Assembly: GCF_030272615.1 (NCBI RefSeq)
Contig: NC_081411.1
Location: forward strand, 153,005,971 to 153,069,970
Length of the DNA: 64,000 nt
From: Cryptomeria japonica
Lineage: Eukaryota > Streptophyta > Pinopsida > Cupressales > Cupressaceae
Reading direction: 5' to 3'
In this document: one piece after another, positions 11,734-23,000 of the stretch
How the letters are laid out: each line of letters starts with the position of its first letter
How positions within the stretch are numbered: the stretch's first letter is position 1
The notes under the pieces: generated by a model
What the model saw: only the letters and a program-made list of their open reading frames with translations
Databases searched by the model: none
Told to the model about the DNA's origin: nothing
Program-made: the position numbers and the translations under genes

Positions 11734-14344
11734 TGTTAGACAACTCAGATAATTGGTGAACAAATGAGAGGGGGAGGGGGGTGAATTAGTTGTTAACATA
11801 TTATAGAATTTTAAGCATTCAAAACCTTATTACCAAAATAGCAGATATAACAGTTAAGCACAAATATAAACCACAGAACATTTACCAACCATCCATAAAA
11901 GATAACACCAATATTTTGATGAATAATGATGAACTACTAAGGTCCTAACCAATACTGAGAGGAGGGGGGGGTGGTGAATCAGTACACATAAAAACTGCTT
12001 CAACACTTTTTCATATCAAAGCACAACTAACTGGTTGTCTCATAGAAACACCAGTTAAACAGAAGTACTTCAAACAACTATACCGGTTAAAAAAAAGCAC
12101 TTCAGACAACATACAACAGATCTCAAATCTTGATGACTACTTCACCGATATAATCATGCATGAGTTGTATCAATAATACCACAACCATTTAGCACTGCAT
12201 GCATATCTAACTTAATCAAAAACCACTCAATCATCACATAAAAAATCACAACCCATAACACACAAATTTTTCACATGGAAACCCAAATGGGAAAAACTGC
12301 GGTGGGGATGAATACCCACAAGCTTGTTTGTGAACTCTTTTGAAGTCCGCTTTGTTAGGAGCCTAGTCCGGTTAAAGACTTTACAATAAAGGTTCTGTTA
12401 GGAACCGATCCTGTTAGGGATCATATTATTAAGGGATGGCTATATACCCTGTTAAAGGTTGAAACCCTGTTAAGAGTTACCTCGCTAGAGGAATTAAATA
12501 ACTCAATGAACTTGAGCTACCTAGTTAGAGGATTTAAAACAAAGCCTGTTAAAGCTACCCGGTCAAGGGATTTACCTTCTGTTGAAATGGTTAGAAGAGA
12601 ACAGGTAAAACTCCGATCTGATAACAACACTCCTTGCTAAGGAAGATCCTTTTCAGTTCCTCTCTTCTGCAATCACACTCTACAGATTCCTCACTCTGGT
12701 TTGGCAAATATCAAAACATACAGACACAAACACAACTTTTCCCAACACTTCAATAAAAAAACTCATCAACCTTATAAACAACAATTAGGTCAGTAGCATA
12801 AACCCTAAACCCTAAACATTTTAGGTTTACAATTACAAGTGGTCCAATCCTGACCGGCAAATATATTTCATAGAATGATACAATCTAAAATAGATCTCAA
12901 GTCATTCTGCATTGTCCAATCTTCACCGCATCTGGAAAAAAGTAACCCATCACGTGCTCTTCACACACCGCTAAGAAAAACACACATTCTTGAGGTAGAC
13001 ATTCAATGCATTTGATCTTCACGTGCAAGATCCTCAAGGAAATCCATCACATGCACAGAGATGACATGGCATCTAGATCCGTATCCTTGTTCTTAACTAA
13101 CGCATCATAAAACATCATTGGTTGCACCGCACAAGCCAAACTGGAAACCCTAGAGCTGAACAGAGACTACCAACCAGTAGTCATACTTAGTGAACCCCGA
13201 CACTGGTCCACTCCATCCTGATTGACCATAACCCCTTCCAATCTTCATACAAGTGCATACTGGTTCACCTTCTTGAGCACTTATTGACATCAATGAGAAA
13301 ATACATTATCACCGCTTCATCATATGCCAACATATTTGTACTTGGAAAACCCGATAAAGGGAAAAACCATGGTGGGAATCCTACCCACAGTTAGATAATA
13401 CTTTTATAGTAAGTATGTGATTACAAAAAGAGGGACCTGTGCATGCAGGAAGGCCAACAGCCTTGCTCATCAGAAAAGGAGCCTCACTAACTACAAAATA
13501 AATCCAGAGTACAATCTGGTAAGAAGAGTGAACTGCAAGAATAACATCTCCTATGCCTGAGTATAGTTCTAGTTAGGCTCAGTACTAGAGATCTTAAGCC
13601 TCTTTCACCAACCCAATTTGATCACCTATGATTGACCAAAACCTCTGCATATGGTTACAACCTTATTCACACATAGATAATCCTATATCCCAAATACCCA
13701 CGATCTACAAAGAGATCTTACATCAGATTTATACCAACCTGGGACCTAAATAATTAGGTCGGCCACCTAAAATATAATATAATAAATTCATAACATAATC
13801 CAACAATCCAATGATCAACCAAGTCGGCCTAAGACCAAGACAACATAATCCAATCAATAGATCCAACTGGAAACACATCAGGATCATCCACCAACATGTT
13901 ACATAAATCGGTCCATAACCTAGCAGAATAAGATAGCATTAGGTCCGGTCCTAAATGCAACACCATTGATCAATAGGAACATGAACAAGATAACCAACAA
14001 CATCCCGAAAGCCATCTAGAAGCCGCACCAACACCACTTATCAATTGCATCAAAAGATATTCAATGAAGTTTTGTCGGTAAAACCCTTATCGGTGACCAA
14101 AAGGCTTACTAGAATAAATGATAGCTCCCGAGTCATCAAATTCTAAACCAACTAACCATGATACACACCTAAATAGCATGAATGATAGATCCAAACTAAT
14201 TACACAAACTGAAGCATACCATATCATAATCCAACCATTGTACCAAAACCTACCAAAAAATGGTAAACAACCAAAACAATTGGTGTTGCCATCAATGACA
14301 AAACATCAATGCAACACATAATCAATTCCTCCATTTGGCCAACA
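11734..14344 (-). repeat. 5' LTR of copia A, split by a solo LTR
   Basis: The outer pieces 11734-11916 and 13333-14344 align with the 3' LTR at 5899-7101. The middle, 11917-13332, is foreign and flanked by TATTT. Removing it and one TATTT copy rejoins ...CCAATATTT to GTACTTGGAAAAC, as in the other LTR. Confidence 0.92.
11917..13332 (-). mobile_element. Solo LTR of the copia C family, nested in copia A LTR
   Basis: It starts TGATGAATAATGATGA and ends ATGCCAACA, with 5-bp duplication TATTT at 11912-11916 and 13333-13337. In reverse complement it opens with TGTTGGCATATGATGAA and ends with the CAGTATTGG...TCATCA block. It matches the copia C LTRs (33963-35478 and 39893-41446), including the run of CCTGTTAGG/TTAACAGGG short repeats and the GTGGGTATTCATCCCCACCG block. 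The length of 1,416 bp is slightly shorter than the copia C LTRs. Confidence 0.9.
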
Positions 14345-15755
14345 TAGTCCAGTCCATGTTGGTAGCAAGATTCTCATCCTTTTTCGGTTCAATATCAAAT
14401 TTCCCTTCGTCACTCCCATTAGTATCCTCTCCAGTAGCCATGTTAGTGCAAACTTCAACCTTCTTATCTATAGAGCCCTTGGAAGCCAACATGTGGGATC
14501 TCTGTCTACTAATAGTTTCATCTATAGGGTCTTCCTTTTCTGACCCTTCAAAACTGGAATTATCTATGATAATATTTTTTTGTTTCTCGGTTTTCTCTTT
14601 TCTTTTAGAGCCTGAAGGTTTCTTGTCCAAACCCAAAGAGTATGGGTGAGAAGGAGAGCTTAACTCGATGATGGTGACAGAGGAAGAATGTAACATAGGG
14701 GAGACAAAATCCCACTAGAGAGTTGGAAAAACCTAGAAGGTGTAAAACCAGAAGCAAATGTTGCCAAAGGGTGGGAGGCGGGCAGGGGAGGTTGAACCAG
14801 CATAATATTTCTGGGTGGGTAGAGGGATAAATGGTAATCATACAACCTATAAATCAAACCATAGTGGATGAGGATTGGAGGTTTGCCTTCATTCTTGGGG
14901 TCAAGGGCATCCTTGATAGAGCTCTCCATAAAATAAAGTAAATAAAAGGCAAAACTGAGAAATCATTATTCCTAAAATGGTTCAAAGAGGTAGGTAATAA
15001 TGGTAAAAAACCTTATAATGACCCTGCAAAGTAAAATATTTAATGATGAGAAGACATACAACATCCCAGGTATACTTGAGTTCCTCCTTGTCGAATCCAC
15101 CTTGGAGTTTAACTAGGGTTTCCTTCCCTCTTTAAAATCTTCTCAAACCTTCATTGTTGGCATTATGGCTACTACATTTCCACCTTCTTCCATCAAGGGA
15201 AAGGCTGGTAGCTTGTGCAATGACTTCCTATGTCGCCTCGAAAGAGATTTCTCCCACCAAATTTCACCTATTATTCCATGAAGTTGCAAATTGTATGGAT
15301 ATTTGTTCATCATACCCTTTAAGACATTCCATAAAATCTGCCATGCCTTCCTCAATGCAGTAGTTCCATATCACAACATCTTTCTTGAAATCCTTAGGAT
15401 TATCTAGCTCATATCAAATCCTATCACCTCCTATCATAGTCTCCTTAGCACAGATAGCCAGACTTTTTTATTTAACTTTGAACATAGACATAGAAGTGAT
15501 AAAGAAATGCCTATTAAAAATAATATTTTCCTTGCCATAAAAGAATAATGTGTTGAGCAATCCTTCAACAAAATAATTGTCATAGTAAGTCATCGGACTA
15601 AGAGAAGCGTGTGAAGCATACCCCCCGCTTGCCGAAGGAACATTAAAAGGAATAATAATTGTCATCTGGGAGTCGGAGCATGAAAAATCATCATTATCCA
15701 AGTTGCTAGTTGTCAAAAAATCTCTAACTTGCCCTTCAGACACACAATTATCCAT
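14345..15755 (-). pseudogene. N-terminal part of decayed ORF E, unknown function
   Basis: The putative start is 15755 (MDNCVSEGQVRDF). The frame runs with isolated stops through a segment containing GMADFMECLKGYDEQISIQF, then SFEAT-stop-EVIAQATSLSLDG (about 15183-15250), then LVKLQGGFDKEELKY and WDVVCLLIIKYFTLQG. It continues to HYGLIYRLYDYHLSLYPP (about 14820-14870) and a Ser/Lys/Glu-rich region with GLDKKPSGSKRKEKTEKQKN. The EVIAQATGL-type motif recalls plant ORFs found in or beside transposons, whose function I cannot name. The protein continues at 5898 beyond copia A. Stops are mostly TGA/TAG where Arg, Gln or Trp would fit. It could be a non-autonomous element's own ORF or a captured host gene. 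Confidence 0.55.
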
Positions 15756-15789
15756 ACAACCCCTGTAGCTCTTTGCTCAAATTGATTGC

Positions 15790-16281
15790 ATCATGAAGAG
15801 GACCAAAAGGCAATACCAGATAATGAGTAAAAAATGAGTGTATTGGTTTGTGGCATTTGTGGTAGTCCACTAGGTTGAAGGGTACACTTTTTTGAATTCA
15901 AAAATTCCCTCCTCCACCACTCACTAGAAACAGGTTGGGAGTAAGGGAAGGACTTAGTGGATTTTGTAATCATTAGGGATTGCATTGTTAATCTCTCCTT
16001 CAATAAGGAGCCTGACGGAGGGAGGTAGGGAGTTGCAATTTCTCTAGCATCTCAGTACATGTAGATTGAGACTGAGGGCTGCCATGGCATTCACCACACA
16101 ATTACCTTCTTTATAGGTATGGTTCAGAAGGAAGGAGTCAAAGGCAGATAAAAGTCTAAATGTGTCTCTAATGATATAATCAATGGACCAATTAATTTTG
16201 TTTATCCCTTTAATGACATCAATTATCATCTTGGAGTCACCGTCTACGACAATCATCTTAACACCAATGGAAAGTGCAATG
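15790..16281 (-). pseudogene. LINE ORF2 RNase H, C-terminal half and tail
   Basis: Reading down from 16281 the frame gives LSIGVKMIVVDGDSKMIIDVI and HTYKEGNCVVNAMA, the second half of the RNase H fold common in plant LINEs. A tail follows with NSLPPSVRLLIEGEINNAIP. Removing the solo LTR at 16282-17151 and one CAATG copy joins it in frame to 17157 (…GLHI-ALSIG…). Confidence 0.8.
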
Positions 16282-17151
16282 TGTTGGGAAAATGGTGTCT
16301 CAACCTTGCATTTATATGAGGTTACTATTTATAGTAAGTTTTTATTTGAACACAAAATGGTGTGAAATCCTCCCCGAAGCTTCTAGTTGGCTAGATAAGC
16401 ATTCTAGTAAAGTTACATCGCAAGATCACAACAAGTTTTGAAGATATTAAATTTTCCATTTTAGAGGGGTCTAATGAAAGGTTTAAATTTGATTTTGAGG
16501 AATTTAGAGGCCCCGAAATGCCCTAAAAAGTGGGCATAAATATCATAGTGGTTTGGGAGGCAATAGATAACTTTGCGATATTTTCGGTGCTTCAAACAGT
16601 TCATCAATATGACACACAGTTCTCAAGTTATGGCCTCCGGAAGTTTGTACTCCTAAAATAGGAAATATAAAATACATCAGACACAAAAGAGTTGTAAAAG
16701 GGGAGGGACACATCATAGGGCATCTATAAGGGAGATAAGGTCAGCTACACCTTATTGGGTGGTTTTAGCTTATGGTTTTGTAATACCGTTTGATGGTTTC
16801 TTGTATTGTATCTCCTATTTATGAGGTGCATGAGATAAAGGTTGGGTGTAAGAGTCTTATGGCTATTGAGTTACCTCTGAATCTTTGACTAGTGGTACTC
16901 CTACGAAGAGATTTCTCTGCAAGTATATTGTAATCTTTTTTTGATTGCAAAATAATATATTGGGTGGCTTTTGGAGTGTGGGGTTTTTCTCCCGAAAGGG
17001 TTTTCCCCACGTAAACCACTATGTTATGGTTTGATTGTTATTATATCTATTTCTATTTTCTGTAACTGTTGTGATTATCTATAAATTTTTTTTCATTACC
17101 CTCCTCTCAAGGTTAGTGTATGAAGTTGTTCCACTTCTTAACTTCCTTACA
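16282..17151. mobile_element. Solo LTR inside the LINE RNase H domain
   Basis: The sequence is 870 bp, starting TGTTGGGAAAATGG and ending CTTCCTTACA. It is flanked by the direct 5-bp repeat CAATG at 16277-16281 and 17152-17156. Excision restores the RNase H reading frame. The family is unknown and no other copy is seen in this window. The final CTCTCAAGGTTAGTGTATG stretch resembles the 3' end of copia LTRs, so plus orientation is likely. Confidence 0.85.
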
Positions 17152-17156
17152 CAATG

Positions 17157-20030
17157 TGAAGGCCCTAAGTGAATGCCATAACTTTAGCTTGATTGCTAGA
17201 ATACCCATTCAAATTGCCTGCATAAGCTGCAACCAACTCCCTAGTAGAAGTTCTTAGAATTCCACCCCCAATAGCCAAACCCTCTCTAGCAACACCATCA
17301 AAATTAAGATTGGTGTAGCCCCAATCAGGAGGCTTCTATTTGGTGTTTAGTCTCTATATGCATTTAGAATTATCAAAGGAAGCAAAGATTGTTGGAAGGT
17401 TCCACTTGCATGCAATTTCATAATCAGTAGTGGATGGTGGGTTAGTGGGTAATTTAAGTGAAATAACTATAATATTCTCTGACAATAGCTTGAAAAATCC
17501 CTAGAAGACCAACAAAACAGAGGTTTCAATTCCTTAAAAAAATTTGTTATTTCTTTCTTTCTAGATACACCAGACAAGGTGTGGTGGTATCTGTTTCTAG
17601 AGCTAGACAACAAGGGGGTTGTGGGTTGAGCTACCCCATTCATACAATAATTGCACTAATATTTCATTCATTGAACAATGGAGGTCAAAATTTTGGCAAA
17701 CCATTTCCCAAAGGGTTCTTGGCAAAGTCACAATGTAGAAAAAGTTGTGAAGAACTTTCAACATCCAATCTGCAAAGGACACATCTATTAGGAAATTGGA
17801 ATACTCTGTCGTGGAGGTTGTTTAGCATGAGTATTTTATTGTGAAGTGCCACCCACCAAAACAAGTTGACTTTGGGGATAGGATAAGGATTCCAAATATG
17901 CTTCCTCCGATCAAAGAGGCCATCAATCCGTAATAGACACCAATAGGCATATTTGACCGAAAACAACCCATTTGAGTTCCATTTCCAGATGAATTTATCG
18001 TCACTAGGGAAGAAGGGTAGCCTAATCATTTTTAACATCTCCTGTAATTCATGAGCAATAGGAAGAATATGTGGTTGGTCTTGGTAGCAGGTATAAATAT
18101 CCTTCCAAGAGTTGCTAGAAAAGAAGTCAAAGATCTAAATGCCAAAGTACTCCTTAGTGGAACAAAGGATCCTTTGTAGGAAAGGGGAGGAAGCTAGAGG
18201 TTTATCTCCTAGCTAGAAATCTTCCCTGAATTGGATGTTTCTTCCATTATCAATAAGACACCTCATGCCATGACTAACAATGTCTTTCTATTTGAGGATG
18301 CTATTCTAGATTTTGGATCCCCCAGGGACACCTTCCACGTATAGGAACTGTGGAAGTTATCATGGGCCAGGTATTTAGCACACACTATGCATTCCCACTT
18401 AGTGTTATGGAAATTAATCATCCAAGAGATTTTGGCCAGGAGAACTTTGTTGAAGTAAGATTTTTCTAATCCCCAATCCACCCTAGGCTTTGGGAACACA
18501 AACCTTATCCCATCCAATCAGAGTGAGTATTCTCTTCTCCTCCATACTTGTCCATAGGAAGGTCCTTTAGATAATTTCAAGTTTTTCCATCATTGTTGTA
18601 GAAATTTTAAAGAGGGAGAGGAAGTAAATCGAGATCCCTTGAAAGGAAGAAGCCAGAAGCTGAAGTTTTCTTGTGCTGCTTAGAAGCCTTCCCTTCCATC
18701 CCACTATTTTCTTCTTCATTCTCTCAAGAATAGAGACCCAAAAGGAGTTATACACTTCCTTCACGATGAGGGGTAATCTCAAGTAAGTTCCCGGGTGTGA
18801 AGCAATTTGACACCCTAGAATAGTCTTAATTTTGGTTTGGAGTCTTTCCACAACGTGAAAAAAAAGATGTTTCTTTTGTCGTAGTTGATGTGTTTCCTGG
18901 ATGCCTCGACATATGAATTGAGGAAATATTTCCACCCCCATGCATCAACCACAAATGTCACCCCAAAAAGGATGGCGTCATCAAAAAATTGTTGCATAAC
19001 CATAGGAGGTAATGTAGAAGTTGATTTGATCCCCATGAGAGTTTCATTGTGGATAAGAGAAGTGAAATTTATGCTCAAAACTTAAGGCAAAATGATAAAG
19101 AGATAAGGAGATAGGGGGTCTCCTTGTTGAGTACCTCTTGGGGCCAAAAAAAGGTTCTCTAGGGACCCCATTTAGCAAGACAACATATCTGACCATTGAA
19201 ATACATTCCTCGATGAGATTTAGTAGCTTCTCTCCAACCCCTAACCTTTGTAGGACCTTGAATAAAAAGCTCCAATTCTGGCTTTTGAAATAATCAACTT
19301 CAAGACCATGCCAGGTTGACAACTTTTGTCCATTGAGTGATGAATTCATGGGTGACAATGGACACATCCAAAATTTGTCTTCTAGGGATAAATTCTTTCT
19401 GATAGGGGCATATCATAGCACTTAGGAATGGTTTGAGCCCGTTGACCAGAATCTTGGAGAAGATTTTGTACACTGTGTTGCATAAACTAATTGGTTTAAA
19501 ATCCTTAAGGAGGGTAGGTTCTTGCACTTTAGGAATGACGACAATGAAAGTGTTGTTCAACTACTTTAGCAACTTGCCTGATATGAAGAAGTCCTTAGTA
19601 GCCAGTATAATGTTCGGGTCAATAATTTCCCAAAAGTCTTGGAAGAAATATGAGGGGAAGCCATCTGACCTAGGGGCCTTAAAGGCACCCATAGAGAAAA
19701 CTGCATCCCTAACTTGTATCTCAGTAACTGGTGCCATTATAATATTGTTATCTTCCACCGTGAGAGGGGTTGGGAGACATTGGAGAAGGGAGTCATCCGG
19801 GTGTGGGTCCCTTAGCCTATTGTTGTCCTCAAATAATTTAGAGAAGTAATATGATGCTAGTTTCCCAAGGGCTTCATCCTCTCCAATCTCTTGATTTTGG
19901 TCATTATTTAGATAGGAAATGAGATTCCTCCTTTTATGAATACTTGTCGAACAATGGAAAAAAGAAGAGTTCCTATCACCTTCACACAACCATTGAACTT
20001 TGGACTTCTATTGTATGTTATTATACAATG
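17157..20030 (-). pseudogene. LINE ORF2 reverse transcriptase, zf-RVT and start of RNase H
   Basis: In order from 20003 downward: CEGDRNSSFFH (19940-19990); APRSDGFPSYFF and the RT fingers; DFKPISLCNTVYKIFSKIL (about 19455-19515); PYQKEFIPRRQILD; the palm motif QQFFDDAILFG (about 18960-18995, with the catalytic Asp pair); the thumb with GCQIASHPGTYLRLPL (about 18750-18830); and FPKPRVDWGL. The zf-RVT zinc-binding segment has CVLCRLDVESSSQLFLHC (about 17715-17770). RNase H begins with NLNFDGVAREGLAIGGGIL (about 17230-17310). Frameshifts near 19310, 19090 and 18900 and several TAG stops show that it is dead. In a live element this enzyme primes cDNA synthesis at a nicked target. Confidence 0.9.
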
Positions 20031-23000
20031 ATCAAAGACATTTTTCTGCCAATATAATTTATAATCCTAAACTTAGGAAACTTGGTAAAAATTGGCAATT
20101 TTAGTTTTTGAAAGTTAGTTACATTCTTTCAAGCAAGTTAATACACAAGTAAACAAGAGTTTGATGGTGTAAGTTTTATTTCAACAACTAGGTGTTGAGT
20201 AATTGTTTCTTCGTAAACACTTTTTCTCCTATATTATTTATTAACTTTATTTGTTCTATTATTATAATGGTTCATTCTTACTCATTACAATTTTTTCCAT
20301 TTTAAAGCCTCTATAGTTTGGAAGAGTCTCAACATCACAAAGGTTGCCATCAATACTTAGATAGCTAGAAAATTCCACATTGTAGAAATGATTTAAAGCA
20401 AATTAAGTTTTCTACAATTTTTTTGTGATCTAGAGACCAATTTCATCTAAAGGATGTTAAAGTTCATCTCCTTTTTTGTGTGATTTAATTGTAGATCTTT
20501 ACCAATAACATACAACATCAAGGGTTTTGATTAATAGAAGAAATTTCAACACTCGCATGACAAAAGATGGATTGATTGATACAAAATGATTTTGATTCTC
20601 TATTTGTAAAGACAAAACATATTCAACACTCTCTCTTTTATATGTTATATTGTATAGGTTTCACATTCTTATCGAACCTTTCCTACTTTTAGTTTTAGTG
20701 TTAATATCTACATATAGGTACAATTATGTTACATTCCACTGGTTGATGATACTCCAACCATGATCTCTTCAAAAAATTTGTAATTATATATATATAACTA
20801 TCTCATTATCTAATACAATATACAGACTTCTAACCTTTTGCTTAAAAACAATTCGAATTATAAACAATGGTATTCTTTAAATAACAACTAAAACCATCAA
20901 CCTAAGACAACAAGAATGAAATACAATGATACACAACAAAACGACCACAAACAATAACTACAATACATCAATAAATACAAATTATAATAAGAAACCATAA
21001 AAAAACATCACCCACACAAAAACTATAATATAAAACTAAACCCACATCAATAAATAGAAAAAAAATATTCTATCTATGAGTTTAAACTTAACCAATAGAG
21101 GAAAAATTAACTAGGTGGATATATAGATCTCCCACATTAAAAACAAAAAGGTGTTTTAAATGGGTATTAGACACCATGATTATTAAAGCATCATAAATAT
21201 TTTAGTTAAGTAATATAAATGAAATTAGGTACAAGCTCCTATCATAATATTCATTGAATCTACCTCATAACAACCTAACGTTATGATTTAATGCTCTTAT
21301 TTTCTTGGAATAATTTTAGACTAAGTCTTAGACAATGATACATTCAAACATTTTTTATATTGAAAGAATAATGTAACATACAAATCTCAACTGCTGATTT
21401 GCTAAATAAAAATATTTCAATGGTTGTTGAAAAATAAATAATTATGAGAGACTTTGATCTAAACATTAAAAATTAAATGTTAGTCTATTTGAATTATTTT
21501 CTTATCATTTCATTTGGGTTTTTCATTTGACTAAATCAATCTATTTATATTTTATTTTTTTCTTATTCTATTTTATTTTTATATAAAATCATATTTCGTT
21601 TTTTAAATTTACACATTTATTTGATTTTCAATTTAATCCCACACCACTCATAATTGTTTCAATTTTTGATTAGACATTCTAACTTAATTTTTATATACAT
21701 ACTTATTTAATGAAAAAATATGTATATAGACATTCTAAATTGTATACAAAAAATATTTTAATGAAAGTATTTAATGATTGTATATTTATTTGATTAAATT
21801 TATCTTATTTAATTACATAACAATTCTTACCATCTATAATACATACTTCCATTAAAATATTTTTTCTTTCTCTTATTCCAAGTATATACATGCTCAAACA
21901 AACCAATAAAGACAAACCACAATAGTCAAAGAGATTAAGATATTTGATTCTTCTGATTAGGTTTGATAATCCAAGGGGAATGTGTTACATAAAAAAAATG
22001 TTTTTAATAATTTCTTATATTTAAACAAAGTTAATCTATGTAGGACTTATCTATAATATTATTTTGTGTCATGCTTAATGGACTATTTTTTAATACCATA
22101 GTTATTAATTATATAATTGGTCCCTAGTCTCCTAACTTGTTTATTTTTTAATGGACTATTTTTTAATACCATAGTTATTAATTATATAATTGGTCCCTAG
22201 TCTCCTAATTTGTTTATTTTTTAATGGACTATTTTTTAATACCATAGTTATTGATTATATAATTGGTCTCTAGTATCCCACGTTTGATTTTTGTTTTATC
22301 CTTGGGGATATGTTCAAAGCTCGTTGGGGATATGTTCAACAATCATTATCATGTAAATAAATAATTGGATTAAGCCAGAGGTTTACTAGGAAAAAGTCAC
22401 CAGGGTTTACATTGCATTATTTTTCTTGTATAAACAATCAAATTCAATTAATCAAGAAAACTATGTAAGTGGTGCTACATACTTTTAATTTTGAATGAAA
22501 AAGTGTGCATATACATAGACATATATATTGGGTCAATGGTTTTAATGTATAGTTATTAATTTTATTTATTTTTTCATATTTTATAGTTAATTTTTTTATA
22601 TATGTAAAGTTTAATTATTTAATTATTTGAGTTGTGTCCATGTTTAATGACTATGCATTTTAGAATATTGTGAAAGTTTCTAATGTGAATTTTATTTTGG
22701 TCATCTTGAAATGTTAAATTTATAATAAGTGGTTATTTAATTTAGGGATAGTGTTAATTTGTTTTTAATGCTTGATGACTTGATCATGACAAAATAGATT
22801 GAACCTTTCAAAAATAGAAATTAATTTGAATATAATGCACAAGGTAAATCTATTTGTTGTTACTATTACGTATGATTATGTCTATTGAATTTTTCTTAAG
22901 AGTGTATTATGTTTATTATTATGATTATGACTTAATTGAAATCAAGACCATGATCAATGATTATGTCGATGATAATATGGCACATAATATGATACTTTAA

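Larger units (their letters stand above)
5899..14344 (-). mobile_element. Copia A, decayed Ty1/copia LTR retrotransposon
   Basis: This is a complete element in outline. The LTRs are at 5899-7101 and 11734-14344, both beginning TGTTAGACA on the plus strand and ending CCAACA. The polypurine tract is at 7102-7115 and the primer-binding site at 11720-11731. Gag, protease, integrase, reverse transcriptase and RNase H lie in that order on the minus strand, the copia order. The target duplication has diverged: the flanks read CAGTG (5894-5898) and TAGTC (14345-14349), each one change from an inferred CAGTC. Removing the element restores the ORF E frame. Multiple polypurine blocks and the integrase/RT sequence style suggest the SIRE-like lineage, which is an inference. 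Many stops and frameshifts show that it is inactive. Confidence 0.9.
15790..20030 (-). mobile_element. 5'-truncated L1-type LINE
   Basis: This is a minus-strand non-LTR retrotransposon remnant carrying the back part of ORF2: the pre-RT segment, reverse transcriptase, zf-RVT and RNase H. No endonuclease domain is found. Sequence similarity ends near 20030 (KSKVQWLCEGDRN at about 19965-20003), which fits the common 5' truncation of LINEs. No poly(A) tail or target duplication can be fixed at the low-coordinate end, where ORF E begins within a few hundred bases. Confidence 0.85.

Noticed and set aside
11569-11799. 76-codon minus-strand frame crossing the primer-binding site of copia A
   Set aside because: It is in a different frame from gag, which starts at 11677. 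It runs through the LTR boundary and shows no family.
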